A stretch of DNA of 64,000 nt from Fusobacterium ulcerans ATCC 49185 (GCF_900683735.1 NZ_LR215979.1:2976001-3040000), one strand, 5' to 3'. Shown: positions 38,701-53,357, counted from the stretch's first letter. The notes: generated from the letters alone by a model not told the origin. Made by a program: numbers and translations.

Positions 38701-39747
38701 AACAACGATAACTGATCTTGCTGAGTAGTCAACCCTTTTTCCAAGTAAATTTTGTCTAAATCTACCTTGTTTACCTTTTAGCATATCAGAAAGGGATTTT
38801 AGTTCTCTGTTATTTTGAGCAACAACTGGTTTTCCTCTTCTTCCATTATCAATAAGGGCATCTACAGCCTCTTGAAGCATTCTTTTTTCATTTTTTACAA
38901 CTATTTCAGGAGCTTTTATTTCTAAAAGTTTTTTAAGTCTATTATTTCTGTTAATAACTCTTCTATAAAGATCATTTAAGTCAGAAGTAGCAAATCTTCC
39001 TCCATCTAATTGCACCATTGGTCTTAAGTCAGCTGGAATTACAGGAACATTTTTAAGTATCATCCATTCAGGCTTATTATTAGAAGAGATAAAGTCTCTA
39101 ACTATTTTAAGTCTTTTAACTACTTTCTTTCTTTTTTGTGAAGAAGTTACATCTTCCAATTCTTTTTCTAATTCATCTCTTAATGATTCAAGATGAGTCT
39201 TTTCAAGAAGCTTCAATACAGCTTCAGCTCCCATTAGCGCTTCAAATTTATTTCCATATAATTGTTTGTACAATTTATACTCTTTTTCAGTAAGGATTTT
39301 TCCTTCTTTTAAATTGCTTTCACCAGCTTCTGTAACTATATATCTCGCAAAATATAATACAGATTCCAATTCTTTTGGAGATAGTCCAATGATAAGTGAC
39401 ATTTTATTTGGAGTTCCTTTAGAATACCAAATATGAGATACTGGAGCAGCCAAAGAAATATGTCCCATTCTTTCTCTTCTTACTTTAGATCTAGTTACTT
39501 CTACCTCACACTTTTCACAAACAAGACCTTTATATCTCATTCTCTTATATTTACCACAAGCACATTCCCAATCCTTAGTTGGTCCAAATATTTTTTCACA
39601 AAACAGACCATCTCTTTCTGGATTTAAAGTTCTATAATTGATAGTTTCAGGTTTTGTAATTTCCCCATATGACCATTCTTCAATCTTTTCAGGGGACGCC
39701 AATCTAATTCTTATTTTCTCAAAACTTCTTATTCCCATTAAATGCAA
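35770..39747 (-). CDS. rpoC: RNA polymerase beta' subunit
   Basis: 1325 residues. N-terminal zinc motif [19 protein letters not shown]; the catalytic Mg motif [12 protein letters not shown]; the switch/bridge regions ([20 protein letters not shown]); the second zinc site [18 protein letters not shown]; and the trigger-loop area [19 protein letters not shown]. Full length. It follows rpoB after about 113 bp that hold a conserved-looking hairpin. Confidence 0.98.
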   Translation of the reverse strand: MHLMGIRSFEKIRIRLASPEKIEEWSYGEITKPETINYRTLNPERDGLFCEKIFGPTKDWECACGKYKRMRYKGLVCEKCEVEVTRSKVRRERMGHISLAAPVSHIWYSKGTPNKMSLIIGLSPKELESVLYFARYIVTEAGESNLKEGKILTEKEYKLYKQLYGNKFEALMGAEAVLKLLEKTHLESLRDELEKELEDVTSSQKRKKVVKRLKIVRDFISSNNKPEWMILKNVPVIPADLRPMVQLDGGRFATSDLNDLYRRVINRNNRLKKLLEIKAPEIVVKNEKRMLQEAVDALIDNGRRGKPVVAQNNRELKSLSDMLKGKQGRFRQNLLGKRVDYSARSVIVVGPSLKMNQCGIPKKMALELYKPFIMRELVKRELASNIKTAKKLVEDADDKVWDVIEDVIQDHPVLLNRAPTLHRLSIQAFEPVLIEGKAIRLHPLVCSAFNADFDGDQMAVHLMLSPEAIMEAKLLMLAPNNIISPSNGEPIAVPSQDMVMGCFYMTKDRPGSKGEGKCFSNIDQALTAYNNGVLDTHAIIKVRIKGEIVETTPGRIMFNEMLPEVDKQYHVTFGKSQLKKLIARLYDEHGFAETAELINKIKDFGYHYGAMAGVSVGIEDLEIPEAKKEILAKADDEVAQIDADYKSGKIINEERYRKTIAVWSEATEAVTKAMMDGLDQFNPVYMMANSGARGNISQMRQLAAMRGNMADTQGRIIEVPIKANFREGLTVLEFFMSSHGARKGLADTALRTADSGYLTRRLVDISHEVIVNAEDCGSEQGIEVGELVSEGKVIEKLEERIRGRVLAEDLVHEGEVIATRNTMIGKELIDKISELGIRKVKIRSPLTCSLEKGVCKKCYGMDLANHREILLGEAVGVIAAQSIGEPGTQLTMRTFHTGGVATAATVISGIRAENAGKVVYRDIKILENDTTGEQTVVSQSAKIIIGNYDYEIPSGSILKVKEGEKVEIGTTLVTFDPFHIPIIADQDGRIEYRELYVKENYDEKYDVTEYMAIKPVESGDINPRVVIFDNDGNTRGSYTIPFGAYLMVREGEEVKKGQTIAKIIKEGAGTKDITGGLPRVQELFEARNPKGKAMLTDIEGKIEVTGKKKKGMRVIIVKSTNDPKDFREYLVPVGERLVVTDGMLVKAGDKITEGAISPFDVLNIKGLVAAEQFILESVQQVYRDQGVGVNDKHIEIIVKQMFKKVRVIDSGVSLFLEDEVVEKRVVDMENARLKELGKPLIKYEPIIQGITKAAVNTGSFISAASFQETTKVLSNAAIEGKIDYLEGLKENVIIGKKIPAGTGFNAYKNVRAVELEGKELELEEE

Positions 39748-39794
39748 AGCCTCCTTAATTGAGATAAAGCTACATATAATTTATCTATATGGAC

Positions 39795-39834
39795 GATAAC
39801 ATGGATTATTTGTTATATATAACCCATGTTTATC
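39795..39834 (-). other. Stem-loop in the rpoB-rpoC spacer
   Basis: GATAACATGGATT (39795-39807) pairs with AACCCATGTTTATC (39821-39834), one bulge and one mismatch, with a 13-base loop. No T run follows on the minus strand, so it is more likely an RNA-processing or stability structure than a terminator. Confidence 0.5.
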
Positions 39835-39860
39835 CCTAACAGTTCTTTTTATTTTATTGG

Positions 39861-42800
39861 TTAATCTTTGAATTCAGCTAAAGGAGAATACTCAGTAGTT
39901 ATATCCTCTTTATTTAATTCTTCATCTACATTTATAATATTATCTTCTTTGTCAAATAATTCAACATCAAGTGCTAATGCTTGGAATTCTTTCAACAATA
40001 CTTTGAAAGATTCAGGTAGATCTGGCTCAGGCATTTCTTCACCTTTGATTATAGCCTCATAAGTTTTTGTTCTTCCTGTAACATCATCTGATTTTACAGT
40101 AAGCATTTCTTGAAGTATGTTTGAAGCCCCATATGCTTCCAGTGCCCAAACTTCCATTTCTCCAAGTCTTTGTCCTCCAAATTGAGCTTTTCCTCCCAAT
40201 GGTTGTTGTGTAACCAATGAATAAGGTCCAATCGCTCTAGCATGCATTTTATCTTCTACCAAGTGGTGAAGTTTAAGCATGTACATTCTTCCAACTGTTA
40301 CTGGATTGTCAAATTTTTCTCCAGTTCTTCCATCATAAAGATCAACTTTTCCACTTCTAGGAAATCCTAGTTTTTCAAGATAGTCTTTGACCTGATCTTC
40401 AGATGCTCCATCAAATACTGGTGTAGCAATATGAGTTCCACCATTATAGTTACCCATAGCCATACCTAAGTGAACCTCAAGTACTTGTCCAATATTCATA
40501 CGTGAAGGTACTCCTAGTGGATTAAGTACAACATCTAAATGTGTTCCATCTGCTAGGAATGGCATATCTTCAGCAGGAAGTACTCTTGATACAACCCCTT
40601 TATTTCCATGACGCCCAGACATTTTATCTCCAACAGTTATCTTTCTTTTTTCAGCAACAAGTACCCTTATAGCTTTATTGACTCCAGCTTTAAGTTCATC
40701 TCCATTTTCTCTAGAAAGTTCAAGAATCTCTACAACAGTTCCTTTTGATCCATGAGGCATTCTAAGTGATGTATCTCTCACATCTCTAGCTTTTTCTCCA
40801 AAGATAGCTCTCAATAATTTTTCTTCTGCTGGTGGTTCAGTTTCTCCTTTTGGAGCTGTTTTACCTACAAGTATATCTCCAGGTCCAACTTCTGAACCAA
40901 TAGTTATTATTCCTTTAGAATCTAATTTTCTCAATGCTTCCTCAGAAATGTTAGGTATTTCTCTAGTTATTTCTTCATCTCCAAGTTTAGTATTTCTAGC
41001 TTCTATTTCATATTCTTCCACATGGATAGATGTAAATACATCATCTTTTCTCAATCTATCAGATATTAAGATCGCATCCTCATAATTATATCCTTCCCAA
41101 GGCATGAATGCCATTAGAATATTTCTTCCAAGTGCTAAATCTCCACCTCTTGTAGCAGGTCCATCTGCTATTACTCCTCCAGCTTTTACTTCTTCCCCTG
41201 GAGAAACAAGTGGCGTTTGATGTAAACACATAGATTGGTTAGATCTTTCAAAGTTAAGCATCCTATATTTATGCTCTTTCCCCTCTGGATCTTCTATTAT
41301 TATTTTTTGTGCATCTACATATGTAACTCTACCATCAGTTTTAGAAATAACAACAGCCCCAGAATCTACAGCCACTTTTCTTTCCAGACCAGTTCCTATA
41401 TATGGTGCTTCTGTTCTTAATAATGGTACAGCCTGTCTTTGCATGTTTGATCCCATCAGTGCTCTATTGGCGTCATCATGCTCCAGGAATGGTATTAATC
41501 CTGCTGATACTGATACCACTTGTTTAGGTGAGATATCTAGATAATCAACTTTCTCTCCACTGATACTTACAATTTCATGGCCAAATCTACATACAACATC
41601 TCCAAGAAGCGACCCATCTTCTCCAATTTTTGTATCGGCTTGTGCAATAAATAGTCCTTCTTCTTCATCCGCTGCAAGGTAATCTATTTGATTAAAATCA
41701 GCCTTACCATCTATAACTTTTACATATGGAGTTTCAATAAATCCATATTTATTTATCTTAGCATATATTGCTAATGAACCAATAAGACCGATATTTGGTC
41801 CCTCTGGTGTTTCTATAGGACAGATTCTTCCATAATGAGAATCGTGAACGTCCCTTACCTCAAATCCCGCTCTTTCTCTTGAAAGTCCTCCAGGTCCTAG
41901 AGCTGATATTCTTCTTTTATGAGTCAATTCAGCTAATGGATTAGACTGGTCCATGAACTGAGATAATTGTCCAGATCCAAAGAAATCTAAGATAAGTGCA
42001 TTCAATGGTCTAGTATTAAGTAATGATTGAGAAGTTAAAGTTTCAGAATCCTGAACTGTCATTTTCTCTTTTACCATTTTACCCATTTTAGAAAGTCCTG
42101 CTTTAATTTGCATCAATAACAGCTCTCCTACACCTCTTACACGTCTATTAGATAGATTATCTATATCATCAGTATGTCCATTTCCATTATTTAGATTAAT
42201 TACATATTTCATTGTTCCTATAATATCATCTTTAGTTAATAATATTTCATCTTCAGGAACATTAAGTTTTAATCTTTTATTCATTTTATATCTTCCAACT
42301 GGCTCAAGATCATATCTTTGAGGATTGAAGAACATTTGTCTGATAAGCGATCTTGCAGACTCTACAGTCACTAGATCTCCTGGTCTTAATTTCTTAAATA
42401 CTTCTGTTACTGCTTCCTCTTTTGTAAGTGTACTATCATTTAAAACAGTATTAGCTAAAAGTTTATCCTCTGGTTTTACTTCCCAATAAGTAACTTTTTC
42501 TATTTTGAATTCTATCATTTTTTCTATTAAAGCTTCATCTATAACTGCATCCGCTTCTGCTATAACTTCACCTGTTTCATCATCATAGATATCTTCTTTA
42601 ATAAAACTTCCTTCAAATCTTGTTCTGATTACACTTAAAAGTTCTTCTTTGTTTTTATATTTTTGGAATATTGAGGCTAAATCTAATTCTTTAGTTTCTA
42701 AGAAATAGTCTTTTATCTCTGTATTGTTGTTGAAGAAATCAATAGCCTTTAGGAATACAGTAGCTAACACCTTTTTCTTTCTATCTATTTTTATGCTCAA

Positions 42801-43361
42801 GAAATCATTTTTATCTGTTTCAAACTCAAGCCAAGTACCTTTATATGGAATAATTTTTCCAGAGAAAAGGTCTTTTCCTGTTTGAATATTGATCTCTTTG
42901 TTGAATGAAACTCCTGGAGATCTGTGCAACTGTGATACAACAACTCTTTCAGCACCATTGATTATGAATGTACCTCTTTCAGTCATCATTGGAACTTCTC
43001 CAAAGTAAACTAAAGACTCTTGTATCTCATTTCCACTTTTCTTATTAATAAGTCTTAATCTTACTTTCAAAGAAGTAGAATAAGTTTTTCCTCTTTTTTT
43101 ACACTCAAGCTCATCATTTAATGGTGGCTCTGCTTCATGTAATTCATAAGAAACATACTCCAACTTGATATCTCCATTAGAAGATTCAACAGGGAAAATT
43201 TCTCTAAAAGCTGATTCTAACCCCTTATCTTTTCTATTATTTGGAGCCTCTTTAGCTTGTAGAAAATCTTCATAGGAATCCAATTGGAACTCAAGAAAAT
43301 GAGGCATTGTTCCTCTTTCTTTTATCCTTCCAAAATTCAATCTTTCAACGAGTTTCCCCAT
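39861..43361 (-). CDS. rpoB: RNA polymerase beta subunit
   Basis: 1166 residues. The rifampicin-binding cluster is visible as [20 protein letters not shown] and [11 protein letters not shown] with the usual Ser, Asp, His and Arg residues, so the gene reads as rifampicin-sensitive type apart from a Lys after the cluster His. [10 protein letters not shown] and the C-terminal [12 protein letters not shown] block are present. It lies after rplL, separated by about 240 bp with an intrinsic terminator that should set the ratio of ribosomal protein to polymerase. Confidence 0.98.
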   Translation of the reverse strand: MGKLVERLNFGRIKERGTMPHFLEFQLDSYEDFLQAKEAPNNRKDKGLESAFREIFPVESSNGDIKLEYVSYELHEAEPPLNDELECKKRGKTYSTSLKVRLRLINKKSGNEIQESLVYFGEVPMMTERGTFIINGAERVVVSQLHRSPGVSFNKEINIQTGKDLFSGKIIPYKGTWLEFETDKNDFLSIKIDRKKKVLATVFLKAIDFFNNNTEIKDYFLETKELDLASIFQKYKNKEELLSVIRTRFEGSFIKEDIYDDETGEVIAEADAVIDEALIEKMIEFKIEKVTYWEVKPEDKLLANTVLNDSTLTKEEAVTEVFKKLRPGDLVTVESARSLIRQMFFNPQRYDLEPVGRYKMNKRLKLNVPEDEILLTKDDIIGTMKYVINLNNGNGHTDDIDNLSNRRVRGVGELLLMQIKAGLSKMGKMVKEKMTVQDSETLTSQSLLNTRPLNALILDFFGSGQLSQFMDQSNPLAELTHKRRISALGPGGLSRERAGFEVRDVHDSHYGRICPIETPEGPNIGLIGSLAIYAKINKYGFIETPYVKVIDGKADFNQIDYLAADEEEGLFIAQADTKIGEDGSLLGDVVCRFGHEIVSISGEKVDYLDISPKQVVSVSAGLIPFLEHDDANRALMGSNMQRQAVPLLRTEAPYIGTGLERKVAVDSGAVVISKTDGRVTYVDAQKIIIEDPEGKEHKYRMLNFERSNQSMCLHQTPLVSPGEEVKAGGVIADGPATRGGDLALGRNILMAFMPWEGYNYEDAILISDRLRKDDVFTSIHVEEYEIEARNTKLGDEEITREIPNISEEALRKLDSKGIITIGSEVGPGDILVGKTAPKGETEPPAEEKLLRAIFGEKARDVRDTSLRMPHGSKGTVVEILELSRENGDELKAGVNKAIRVLVAEKRKITVGDKMSGRHGNKGVVSRVLPAEDMPFLADGTHLDVVLNPLGVPSRMNIGQVLEVHLGMAMGNYNGGTHIATPVFDGASEDQVKDYLEKLGFPRSGKVDLYDGRTGEKFDNPVTVGRMYMLKLHHLVEDKMHARAIGPYSLVTQQPLGGKAQFGGQRLGEMEVWALEAYGASNILQEMLTVKSDDVTGRTKTYEAIIKGEEMPEPDLPESFKVLLKEFQALALDVELFDKEDNIINVDEELNKEDITTEYSPLAEFKD

Positions 43362-43523
43362 TAATTCACACCCCTTACTAATTCTTTAAAGTTTAATACC
43401 TAATCACTTGAAAATAAAAGGCTAAAATCTATTTCCAAATGATTAATTATCACTGTTCCAAAACAAAAATTTACATCATGATGTAATACAATTTATACTT
43501 TTAAGTTATCCTTAATAATTAGT

Positions 43524-43558
43524 AAAAAGGCACTCTGGTTAAGAGTGCCTATTTTTTT
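43524..43558 (-). terminator. Partial terminator between rplL and rpoB
   Basis: Stem GGCACTC/GAGTGCC with a seven-base loop and a TTTTT run on the minus strand. A terminator at this place, crossed by part of the transcripts, is the common way to make less RpoBC than L10/L7-L12. The rest of 43362-43601 is AT-rich. Confidence 0.75.
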
Positions 43559-43601
43559 TAATTAAATAAGATTTTTAGTTCAAAATTAAAAGTCCAATCA
43601 A

Positions 43602-43967
43602 TTATTTAACTTCTACTGTAGCTCCTGCTGCAGTTAGTTTTTCTTTTACAGATTCAGCTTCTTCTTTAGAAACTGCTTCTTTAAGTTTTCCACCATTATC
43701 AACTAATTCTTTAGCTTCTTTTAATCCTAATCCAGTAATTCCTCTTACTTCTTTAATTACTGCAATTTTATTAGGTCCTGCTGCAGTTAATACTACATCG
43801 AACTCAGTTTTTTCTTCAGCAGCTTCTGCTACTGCTGGTCCTGCTACTGCTACTGGAGCTGCTGCAGTTACACCAAAATGCTCTTCTAGTGCACTTACTA
43901 AATCTTTTAATTCTAAAACTGTCATAGCTTCTAATTCAGCTATAAATTTTTCTCTATCGAATGCCAT
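43602..43967 (-). CDS. rplL: 50S ribosomal protein L7/L12
   Basis: 121 residues: an N-terminal dimerisation helix ([20 protein letters not shown]), an Ala/Val-rich hinge, and the C-terminal factor-binding domain ([20 protein letters not shown]). Forms the L12 stalk with L10. Follows rplJ after about 90 bp. Confidence 0.97.
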   Translation of the reverse strand: MAFDREKFIAELEAMTVLELKDLVSALEEHFGVTAAAPVAVAGPAVAEAAEEKTEFDVVLTAAGPNKIAVIKEVRGITGLGLKEAKELVDNGGKLKEAVSKEEAESVKEKLTAAGATVEVK

Positions 43968-44059
43968 TTATTGTTTCCTCCTTAGTTTTTACACACAAAT
44001 TTGTGATTTATTATAATTATTATTTTATTTCATCAAATTAAACCAATTGAATCCTATAA

Positions 44060-44572
44060 TTATTCAGCTGTTACTTCTTTTTTATCAGCTATAGCGACAG
44101 TTGCATAAGCAAGTTTTCTGATTGGTCCAAGCATTGAGTTAAGTAACATAGAAAGTAATTGATCTCTTGAAGGTAATTTAGCTAGAGCTTCTACTCCTTC
44201 AGCTTCAACTCTTTTTCCTGTTAAAACTCCACCTTTTATTTTGAAAATATTTTGTTTTGCTTTAGCCTTATCTTTTGCTAAATCAAAAACAATTTTTGCA
44301 GGAGCTACTGGATCAGTATATCCAAAAGCGAAAGCTGTAGTTCCTTCCAAAATATCTTCAAAAGAATCCTCAACACCTGCTTCTTTAAGAGCTATTTTGA
44401 ATAATCTGTTTTTAGTTACAAGATATTCAGCACCAGCTTCTCTCATTTTTCTTCTCAATGCAGTTTCGTCATTAACACTGATTCCTTGATAATCAACTAA
44501 TACTACTGATTGAGCTTTTTTAATTTTTTCTACTAGTTCAGCTACGTGATCTATTTTTGCTTGAGTTGCCAT
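44060..44572 (-). CDS. rplJ: 50S ribosomal protein L10
   Basis: 170 residues; anchors the L7/L12 stalk. Recognised by VVLVDYQGISV, LRRKMREAGAEYLVTKNRL and TAFAFGYTDP. An L10-binding leader RNA lies directly upstream, so L10 probably represses its own synthesis. AGGAGGTG precedes the ATG. Confidence 0.97.
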   Translation of the reverse strand: MATQAKIDHVAELVEKIKKAQSVVLVDYQGISVNDETALRRKMREAGAEYLVTKNRLFKIALKEAGVEDSFEDILEGTTAFAFGYTDPVAPAKIVFDLAKDKAKAKQNIFKIKGGVLTGKRVEAEGVEALAKLPSRDQLLSMLLNSMLGPIRKLAYATVAIADKKEVTAE

Positions 44573-44589
44573 TTATTTTTCACCTCCTC

Positions 44590-44715
44590 TTTTCTTAAAA
44601 ATTACCTCCGTGCCAAAGAATGGAACGGAGGTTGAAATCACACTATGAGGCTAGCGAAACCTGCTTCCAACCTCGGTAGGGTAATTAAGGTTTAAACCAC
44701 CTACGGTCTTTGGTT
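44590..44715 (-). promoter_or_regulatory. Ribosomal protein L10 leader RNA
   Basis: The 160-bp rplA-rplJ gap reads, on the minus strand, CCAAAGACCGTAGGTGG, later CCCTACCGAGGTTGG, then paired arms ACCTCCGTTCC and GGCACGGAGGT just before rplJ. This arrangement, a kink-turn-like stem holding an L10 binding site near the rplJ start, matches the known L10 leader class of low-GC bacteria. Confidence 0.8.
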
Positions 44716-44734
44716 TGGATCTATATTAAATTAT

Positions 44735-45442
44735 TTATCCAACATATTTAGCTACTAATGCAGGGTCCATTTTGATTCCTGGTCCCATTGTTAGTGATAC
44801 AGCAACAGTTCTTAGGTATTGTCCTTTAGAAGATGCTGGCTTTAATCTTGTGATTTGATCTAAGAAAGCTTTGAAGTTTTCTTCAATTTTCTCAGGAGCA
44901 AAATCAGCTTTACCAATTGGTACATGAATTGATCCAAGTTTGTCTACTCTGAATGCTAACTTACCTTTTTTGAATTCAGAAACAGCACCAGCGATATCTG
45001 GAGTTACAGTTCCTGATTTTGGATTTGGCATTAATCCTTTAGTTCCCAATATTTTTCCTAATCTTCCTAGTTTAGGCATCATGTCAGGTGTAGCTATAAC
45101 TAGATCGAAATCTAACCAACCTTGTTGAATTTGAGCGATATATTCATCAGAACCTGCATAGTCAGCTCCTGCTTCTAAAGCTTTTTCTACATTAGCTCCC
45201 GAAGTAATAGCTAGTACTTTTACAGTTTTTCCAGTTCCATGTGGAAGAACAACTGTTCCTCTAACTTGCTGGTCTGCATGTCTTGGATCTACTCCAAGTC
45301 TTAATGCAACTTCTACAGTTTCTGTAAATTTAGCAGTATTTGTTTTTAAAACTAATTCTAAAGCTTCTTTTACTTCATAAAGCTTTCCAGTTTCTATTAA
45401 CTTAGCAATTTCTAAGTATTTTTTTCCTCTATGTTTTGCCAT
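44735..45442 (-). CDS. rplA: 50S ribosomal protein L1
   Basis: 235 residues from the ATG at 45442 ([15 protein letters not shown]); GGGAGG lies upstream. The open frame runs 16 codons further but without ribosomal-protein character. The L1 signature [15 protein letters not shown] is present, as is the C-terminal [16 protein letters not shown]. Confidence 0.96.
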   Translation of the reverse strand: MAKHRGKKYLEIAKLIETGKLYEVKEALELVLKTNTAKFTETVEVALRLGVDPRHADQQVRGTVVLPHGTGKTVKVLAITSGANVEKALEAGADYAGSDEYIAQIQQGWLDFDLVIATPDMMPKLGRLGKILGTKGLMPNPKSGTVTPDIAGAVSEFKKGKLAFRVDKLGSIHVPIGKADFAPEKIEENFKAFLDQITRLKPASSKGQYLRTVAVSLTMGPGIKMDPALVAKYVG

Positions 45443-45547
45443 TTTTTTAATTTCCTCCCTTTGTGGTGATGCGGAATTAATTCCTACCACTTAATATAAC
45501 CATGGTACTTTGTACCATATACAACAGATTAATTAGCTTACTATTAA

Positions 45548-45973
45548 CTAGTCTACTATTTTGATTCCCATAGATCTTGCTGATCCAGCTATGATTCTCA
45601 TAGCAGCTTCTACTGATCCAGCGTTTAAATCAGGCATTTTAGTTTCTGCAAGTTCTCTTAATTTTGCTGTTGTTATTTGTCCAGCAACTTCTTTTTTAGA
45701 GTTTTTAGCTGCTGATTGGATTCCTGCTGCTTTCTTTAATAAGTCAGATGCAGGTGGAGTTTTAAGTATGAATGTGAAAGATCTATCATTATAAACAGAA
45801 ATTTCTACTGGAATTACCCATCCAGCTTTATCTTGAGTTTTTGCATTGAACGCTTTACAGAATTCCATAATGTTAACTCCGTGTTGTCCTAATGCTGGTC
45901 CAACTGGTGGAGCTGGATTAGCTTTACCTGCTGGTAATTGTAGTTTTATTATCTTAATTACTTCTTTTGCCAT
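45548..45973 (-). CDS. rplK: 50S ribosomal protein L11
   Basis: 141 residues; [22 protein letters not shown], given in part, is the L11 start, and the end carries the L11 signature region [10 protein letters not shown]. Binds 23S rRNA at the GTPase-associated centre. Lies between nusG and rplA. Confidence 0.97.
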   Translation of the reverse strand: MAKEVIKIIKLQLPAGKANPAPPVGPALGQHGVNIMEFCKAFNAKTQDKAGWVIPVEISVYNDRSFTFILKTPPASDLLKKAAGIQSAAKNSKKEVAGQITTAKLRELAETKMPDLNAGSVEAAMRIIAGSARSMGIKIVD

Positions 45974-46044
45974 TTTATTTAATTACACCTCCATAAATTG
46001 TGTGGTAATGACGGTGTCATCTCCCACTAAAAAGACATAACTTA

Positions 46045-46644
46045 CTATGCCTTCTCAACACTGTTAAAATCTACCTCTACAGGAGTCATTCTCCCGAACA
46101 TTTCGATCATAACTTTTACTTTCTTTTGTTCCATATCTATTTCTGCTACTTTTCCTTCATGACCTGCAAAGCCTCCTCCAAGGATCTTTACAAACTCACC
46201 AAGTCCAAAGTTAATTTTTACAACTTCTTTGTTCTCTTTTTCTTCCTCTGGAATGTCATAACCAATAACTCTAAAGATATTTAAAACTTCATCATCTTCC
46301 ATAGGAATAGGGTCAGAACCAACCCCAACGAATCCTGTTACACCATTTGTGTTTCTTACTACATACCAAGCATTAGAATCAACTCTAAAGTTTATTCCAT
46401 CTTCACTTTCCTCTCTTGTTGCTACCATTTCTAGCATAACATATCCTGGAAATATTTTTCTGGCTACAGTTTTCTTTTTCCCTCTAACCTCTTCAATAGT
46501 TTCTTCTTCAGGAACTAGTACTTTTGTAACTATGTCTCCTATACCAAGTGTTTCTATTTTTTGTTCAAGGTCAGTTTTAACTTTTTTTTCATACCCTGAA
46601 TATGTATGAATCATAAACCATTTTTTCACTAATGTTTTTTCCAT
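46045..46644 (-). CDS. nusG: Transcription termination/antitermination factor NusG
   Basis: 199 residues from the ATG at 46644, with GGAGG five bases upstream; the frame allows five more codons. NGN domain: KKWFMIHTYSGYEKKV, IFPGYVMLEM, VVRNTNGVTGFVG. KOW domain: VKILGGGFAGHEGKVAEID. Starts four bases after secE. Confidence 0.96.
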   Translation of the reverse strand: MEKTLVKKWFMIHTYSGYEKKVKTDLEQKIETLGIGDIVTKVLVPEEETIEEVRGKKKTVARKIFPGYVMLEMVATREESEDGINFRVDSNAWYVVRNTNGVTGFVGVGSDPIPMEDDEVLNIFRVIGYDIPEEEKENKEVVKINFGLGEFVKILGGGFAGHEGKVAEIDMEQKKVKVMIEMFGRMTPVEVDFNSVEKA

Positions 46645-46648
46645 TATA

Positions 46649-46831
46649 TTATCCTCCAAAGAGAGATACCAATACTTTCAACAGTCTAGAAGCAATTAAA
46701 TCAAAAACTCCCAAATAAACGCTTAAAACTAAGCTCATAACAATTACCCAAAGAGTTGAATTCACAATCTCTTCTTTCTTAGGCCATTGAACCTTGGAAT
46801 ATTCCATTTTTATTCCTTGAAACAGATTCAT
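46649..46831 (-). CDS. secE: Preprotein translocase subunit SecE
   Basis: 60 residues, one membrane helix (TLWVIVMSLVLSVYLGVFD) after an amphipathic KMEYSKVQWPKKEE segment, the single-helix form of SecE. Stabilises SecY. Sits between tRNA-Trp and nusG, its usual place. Confidence 0.93.
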   Translation of the reverse strand: MNLFQGIKMEYSKVQWPKKEEIVNSTLWVIVMSLVLSVYLGVFDLIASRLLKVLVSLFGG

Positions 46832-46865
46832 AAAATCACCTTTATTTTCGACTTAATAAAAAAAA

Positions 46866-46941
46866 TGGCAGGTCAAGAGGGACTCGAACCCCCAACCCTC
46901 GGTTTTGGAGACCGATGCTCTACCAATTGAGCCATTGACCT
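46866..46941 (-). tRNA. tRNA-Trp (CCA anticodon)
   Basis: 76 bases on the minus strand. Acceptor arms AGGTCAA/TTGACCT, discriminator G and an encoded CCA end; D arm GCTC...GAGC; anticodon loop CTCCAAA giving CCA; T loop GGTTCGAGTCC. It lies between rpmG and secE. Confidence 0.95.
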
Positions 46942-46967
46942 GCATGTTGTAAACTTACGTTAAAAAA

Positions 46968-47120
46968 CTATTTTTTAGTTTCTTTGTGTAAAGTAACTTT
47001 TTTGTCCCACTTACAGTATTTATTAATTTCTAATCTTTCAGTAGTGTTCTTTTTATTTTTTGATGTACTATAGTTTCTTCTTTTGCACTCTGTACATTCT
47101 AATTGAATATTTACTCTCAA
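46968..47120 (-). CDS. rpmG: 50S ribosomal protein L33
   Basis: 50 residues: [20 protein letters not shown], then [17 protein letters not shown], ending LHKETKK. It keeps the first CxxC pair of the zinc-binding type (CTEC), but the second pair is reduced to a single Cys (YCKWD), as in the partly Cys-free forms. It starts with TTG, with GGAGGTG five bases upstream; no ATG or GTG fits. It is the first gene of the rpmG-tRNA-Trp-secE-nusG run. Confidence 0.9.
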   Translation of the reverse strand: MRVNIQLECTECKRRNYSTSKNKKNTTERLEINKYCKWDKKVTLHKETKK

Positions 47121-47224
47121 TTTTACACCTCCACTCATTAACGGTATCTTTGCGATCCTCCCATATTAAAATTATAATATGGTGAAAAAGAGTTTACTCT
47201 ATCTTGCTTTCTAAGACATAGAAT

Positions 47225-47253
47225 ATGATATCAGATTTTCTCAACTTTGTCAA
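47225..47253 (-). promoter_or_regulatory. Promoter of the rpmG-secE-nusG operon
   Basis: TTGACA (complement 47248-47253) and TATCAT (47225-47230), spacer 17 bp. A leader of about 100 bases follows before the TTG start, with a perfect hairpin CCATATTA/TAATATGG at 47160-47181 ending just before a GGAGG. Confidence 0.7.
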
Positions 47254-47303
47254 ATATTTTTATTAAAATATTTTTAAAATTTATTTTTTTGACAAAGAAA
47301 AAA

Positions 47304-47421
47304 GCTTGGCAAGTTCCTATCCTCCCAGGAGGCTTCCCTCCAAGTACTTTCAGCGTTTACGGGCTTAACTTCTGGGTTCGGAATGGGACCAGGTGTACCC
47401 CCGCAGCTATTCTTACCAAGC
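47304..47421 (-). rRNA. 5S ribosomal RNA
   Basis: About 118 bases on the minus strand. Terminal arms GCTTGGTAAG/CTTGCCAAGC, and the internal blocks CCCATTCCGAACCCAGAAG and AAGCCC are those of bacterial 5S. Six T follow the terminal stem directly, so the 5S helix may also end the operon transcript. Confidence 0.93.
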
Positions 47422-47445
47422 TGTGTCTTTATTTTTTCTAATAGA

Positions 47446-47470
47446 CACTTGAAACTATATAGTAGCATAC
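47446..47470 (-). other. 3' arm of the 23S rRNA processing stem
   Basis: The 23S-5S spacer holds CTACTATATAGTTTCAAGTG (minus strand), complementary to GGAAACTATATAGTAG with CATT before it in the 16S-23S spacer (about 50475-50500). The two arms flank 23S and should form the long stem cut by RNase III. Confidence 0.65.
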
Positions 47471-47492
47471 GCTTTCGCGCTTTCAATCTTTA

Positions 47493-50402
<2,910 letters not shown>

Positions 50403-50574
50403 ATTTTGTTTTTGTTTAATTTGATTGACAGCTAACTCTGTTTATATAAACAAGAGTTAAAATTGTATTTTATCTACTATATAGTTTCCAATGTCCATTT
50501 GATAAGTTATCCAGCGCTTAATACGCTGCAAGAACATTATCAATAGAATAGAGAAAGAGAAATGATCTCCTTAG
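50403..50574 (-). other. 16S-23S internal transcribed spacer without tRNA
   Basis: 172 bases. No cloverleaf of tRNA-Ile, tRNA-Ala or any other was found on either strand. It holds the 5' arm of the 23S processing stem (about 50475-50500) and a second hairpin TAACTCT/AGAGTTA. Confidence 0.75.
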
Positions 50575-52078
<1,504 letters not shown>

Positions 52079-52230
52079 TTCAATCTATTTACTCAGTTTT
52101 TTAACTGATTGTTTACACCTTTTTATTGTTTGTTGATTTTTTCTTCTCTCTCTATTCTGTTGTTAATGTCCTTATTTTCTTTATTTAATTTATTTCTTCT
52201 TTTGTTCCGCTTTCCTGCGGCACATTGATT

Positions 52231-52259
52231 ATAATATCACAAATACTATTTTCAGTCAA
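52231..52259 (-). promoter_or_regulatory. rRNA operon promoter
   Basis: TTGACT (complement 52254-52259) and TATTAT (52231-52236), spacer 17 bp, about 155 bp before 16S. TATAAT is also present at 20 bp. The leader between it and 16S is T- and C-rich on the plus strand, with a short GC hairpin (CCGC..GCGG, about 52207-52220). Confidence 0.65.
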
Positions 52260-52345
52260 CAACTTTTTTTCAATTATTTTCAAATATTTTTTATTCTTTT
52301 GAAGAACCCTTTATTTTACTGGGTTTTAAAAAATAAAAATAATTT

Positions 52346-52385
52346 AAAAAGGGCTGTCTGATATTCATAACTTATCAAACAGCCC
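52346..52385 (-). terminator. Terminator upstream of the rRNA promoter
   Basis: GGGCTGT with TGATA pairs with TATCA and ACAGCCC around an eight-base loop; five T follow on the minus strand. It would stop transcripts entering from the gene-free region to the right. Confidence 0.7.
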
Positions 52386-53035
52386 CCTATCTTATCTCTT
52401 CTATGTTCAAAAATTCCTCCTAATATTTATAGCTATCTATATAAATTTATTTCACATATCCTTAAATTATTAATTATTACTTTCAAAGAAATTATCTACC
52501 CATTTCTTAGAAGATCATTAGTTCTTCCAAATGTTAAAAATTTCTTATATTCTAAGCCTATAAATCAATTTACTTCTTCAGATATTTTTATTATTAAATC
52601 TATGATTTTATTTAGTTACCTTAAATATATGCCTAAATATTATCCTTGATTAATAATTTTTATTTATCTACAATTTTATCTTTTAGATTAGAATCACTCT
52701 TAACTCTCAAAATTATATTTCTCTATAAACTGATTTTATTCTCTATATATTTCTACCAAATATAAAAGGTTAAATATAATTTTTTTCTTGTATTCTTCTC
52801 TAAATTTTTAAAATTAAATTACTATATTCATAGATAAGTTCTTTAAGTTTTAATAAAATTTTTTTTATTTCTTTTAGTAATATTTATCCTATTCACATCT
52901 AAGAAATAAAAATTAATTACTATAAAAGACTTAAAACAACTTTAAATTATAAGGATAGTGATTTTCTAAAACATTTTTAAATATCTTTTCTGATAAAGCT
53001 ATTTAAATTTTTATATCTTTAAATATACTATGTTC
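52386..53035. other. AT-rich gene-free stretch between rrn and leuS
   Basis: No intact frame longer than about 40 codons. On the minus strand one piece (about 52500-52570) reads FIGLEYKKFLTFGRTNDLLRNG between stops, which looks coding but matches no family known to me. In-frame stops elsewhere are about as frequent as chance gives at this base composition. Possibly the remains of a gene. Confidence 0.4.
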
Positions 53036-53046
53036 TTAATTATCTG

Positions 53047-53187
53047 AAAAAAGTTCTTAACTTGATTTAAGTTCTTTTTTCTTTGCATTTTATTTCATGG
53101 GTCTCTCCTCCTTTAGATACAATTTATTGTCTAGACTCATGTATCTTTTCTTGATATATTATTACCTCATAAAATTTATTTTGTCAA
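53047..53187 (-). ncRNA. Candidate short transcript: promoter, SD, two-codon minigene, hairpin
   Basis: On the minus strand: TTGACA (complement 53182-53187), 17 bp, TAATAA (53159-53164). Then arms GATACA/TGTATC, a near-perfect AAAGGAGG (53107-53114), an eight-base gap, and ATG AAA TAA (53090-53098). After that comes a hairpin AAAAAAG, CTTAA / TTAAG, CTTTTTT (53047-53080). The transcript would be about 110 bases and code only for Met-Lys. It may be a small RNA, a leader peptide whose gene is gone, or the start of a pseudogene. Confidence 0.45.
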
Positions 53188-53300
53188 TAGCAAAAGCTAA
53201 ATTTTTTTTCATTTTTTAAAATTTAAAAATTAAATTTTTAAAAAGAATTATTAATTCATCTTAAATCACCCTATAACTCATATATTTTATAACTAGGATT

Positions 53301-53357
53301 TAAAAAAATGACTCAAAAAATAAATAAGTTTTTCAAACTTTCTTTACTCTTGAGTCA
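53301..53357 (-). terminator. Terminator of leuS
   Basis: TTGACTCAA pairs with TTGAGTCA across a loop of about 33 bases, with a seven-T run behind it on the minus strand, 15 bp after the leuS stop. Confidence 0.7.

Noticed and set aside
50403-50574. A tRNA in the 16S-23S spacer
   Set aside because: No D-arm, anticodon-arm and T-arm combination could be drawn on either strand; only processing stems are present.
52386-53098. A long pseudogene read in frame with the ATG at 53098
   Set aside because: In-frame stops occur about as often as chance predicts at this base composition, so only a short block is kept as possible relic.
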